Source of the DNA: an uncultured Solobacterium sp.
Lineage (GTDB): Bacteria; Bacillota_I; Bacilli_A; Erysipelotrichales; Erysipelotrichaceae
Length of the DNA stretch: 16,132 nucleotides
Assembly: GCA_900554555.1 (NCBI GenBank)
Contig: USIC01000002.1
Coordinates: 1 to 16,132 of the forward strand
Direction: 5' to 3'
The first letter of the stretch is position 1. The number at the start of each line of letters is the position of its first letter. Position numbers and translations under genes: made by a program. Below the pieces are notes generated by a model. That model ran no database searches. It had not been told where the DNA came from and worked only from the letters and a program-made list of their open reading frames with translations. Shown piece by piece: positions 15,214 to 16,132 of this stretch.

Positions 15214-16132
15214 TTAATGATGGAATAAACGTACACCATTACATACCATGACAATATCGTACTTATCACAAGTATCAATCACATGGTCATCACGAATGGA
15301 ACCACCTGGTTGTACCACATATTTCACACCACTCTTATGTGCTCTTTCGATATTATCTCCAAATGGGAAGAACGCATCCGATCCAAGTGCTACATCGTGT
15401 TGTTGCTTGATCCAGGCTTTCTTCTCTTCTCTTGTAAATACTGATGGTTGTTCGGTAAAGAACTGCTGCCACGCACCATCTTGCAATACATCTTCATAAT
15501 CTTCTGAAAGATAAATATCGATTGTATTATCACGGTCTGCTCTACGAATATCTTCTTTAAATGGTAGATTCAAAACTTTCTCATGTTGACGCAACCACCA
15601 ATTATCTGCTTTACTACCTGCAAGTCTTGTACAGTGAATACGGGATTGTTGTCCAGCACCTACACCGATGACCTGTCCATCCTTTGCGTATACAACGGAG
15701 TTAGATTGTGTGTACTTAAGTGTAATCATGGCAATTAACAAATCTAATTTTGCTTGTTCTGTGAGTTCTGTATTCTTTGTTACAAAATTCGTAAGTAATG
15801 ATTTATCGATACGTACATTATTTCTACCTTGTTCAAAGTAAATTCCAAATACTTGTTTTCTTTCGATCTCTTCTGGAACATATGTTGGATCGATTTGAAT
15901 CACAGCGTAATTACCTTTTTTCTTTGCTTTTAGAATTTCTAGTGCTTCTTCTGTATAACCTGGTGCGATAACACCATCGGATACTTCTTTCTTTAATAAT
16001 AATGCTGTATCTTTATCACAAATATCAGATAATGCCGCAAAATCACCATAAGAACTCATACGATCTGCACCACGCGCCCTAACATAAGCACATGCAAGCA
16101 TAGATAATTCTTCGTCACCTGTAAAATATATC
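15214..16132 (-). CDS. purH: AICAR formyltransferase, clostridial stand-alone type (5' end outside window)
   Basis: The visible 305 codons are open to the right edge; reading past Met at 16101 gives in-frame IYFTGDEELS, so that Met is internal, not the start. The protein transfers a formyl group from 10-formyl-THF to AICAR, giving FAICAR. Recognisable segments are ARGADRMSSYGDF, EVSDGVIAPGY, LKYTQSNSVVYAKDG, GAGQQSRIHCTRLAG, GSDAFFPFGDNIERA and the C-terminal NGVRLFHH. These match the roughly 390-residue monofunctional form known from Clostridia, not the roughly 510-residue PurH that also carries IMP cyclohydrolase. About 85 residues should be missing at the N-terminus. If so, the cyclohydrolase step needs a separate gene outside this window. 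Confidence 0.9.
   Translation of the reverse strand, partial: IYFTGDEELSMLACAYVRARGADRMSSYGDFAALSDICDKDTALLLKKEVSDGVIAPGYTEEALEILKAKKKGNYAVIQIDPTYVPEEIERKQVFGIYFEQGRNNVRIDKSLLTNFVTKNTELTEQAKLDLLIAMITLKYTQSNSVVYAKDGQVIGVGAGQQSRIHCTRLAGSKADNWWLRQHEKVLNLPFKEDIRRADRDNTIDIYLSEDYEDVLQDGAWQQFFTEQPSVFTREEKKAWIKQQHDVALGSDAFFPFGDNIERAHKSGVKYVVQPGGSIRDDHVIDTCDKYDIVMVCNGVRLFHH

Noticed and set aside
16099..16101. Met codon as the start of the purH-like gene
   Set aside because: The frame stays open to the window edge and encodes family-like residues (IYFTGDEELS) before it; no ribosome-binding site precedes this ATG.
1..16132. CRISPR arrays, tRNA or rRNA genes, insertion sequences, phage genes, riboswitches
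   Set aside because: No spaced repeats, cloverleaf-like segments, transposase or integrase motifs or recognisable riboswitch folds were seen; nearly all the sequence is occupied by ordinary metabolic genes.

Overview
This window looks like chromosomal DNA from a low-GC Gram-positive bacterium (Bacillota). The evidence is AT-rich sequence, strong AGGAGG-type ribosome-binding sites, a lipobox-bearing ABC solute-binding protein, an RpiR regulator, a mannose-family PTS EIIA and clostridial-type purine enzymes. An Erysipelotrichia or Clostridia-like gut or oral anaerobe is my best guess, but this is inference; there is no rRNA or other phylogenetic marker here.

Region 1 (1-5960) is an amino-sugar glycan uptake and processing locus with a divergent layout. 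Leftward from 4116 run a cytoplasmic GH20-type beta-N-acetylhexosaminidase, a lipoprotein solute-binding protein, a MalF-type permease, and the first 12 codons of a MalG-type permease. Rightward from 4225 run a CE2-like SGNH esterase and an RpiR-family regulator, overlapping by ATGA. The 108-bp gap between the start codons holds two nearly identical 14-bp palindromes 30 bp apart. One also fits the CcpA cre consensus. In both directions the -10 hexamer ends exactly 6 nt before the ATG and there is no Shine-Dalgarno sequence, so both divergent mRNAs appear leaderless. My model is that oligosaccharides are imported intact, possibly de-O-acetylated by the esterase, and cut by GH20 inside the cell.

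Region 2 (5989-9525) is amino-sugar phosphate catabolism. AgaS-type deaminase/isomerase and an orphan PTS EIIA run leftward; a NagA-type deacetylase and a four-helix membrane protein run rightward. The two pairs diverge from a 179-bp intergenic region. Together NagA and AgaS would convert GalNAc-6-P or GlcNAc-6-P to a keto-sugar phosphate. A perfect 13-bp bidirectional terminator (5955-5987) separates regions 1 and 2, and another (9528-9562) separates NagA's operon from what follows.

Region 3 (9581-10081) is a small membrane protein of unknown function on the minus strand, again with a -10 hexamer 6 nt before its ATG.

Region 4 (10210-16132) is the end of a leftward purine biosynthesis operon: a monofunctional clostridial-type AICAR formyltransferase (5' end outside the window), purD, and a large single-chain purL. 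There are no tRNAs, rRNAs, CRISPR arrays, insertion sequences or phage genes that I can see.
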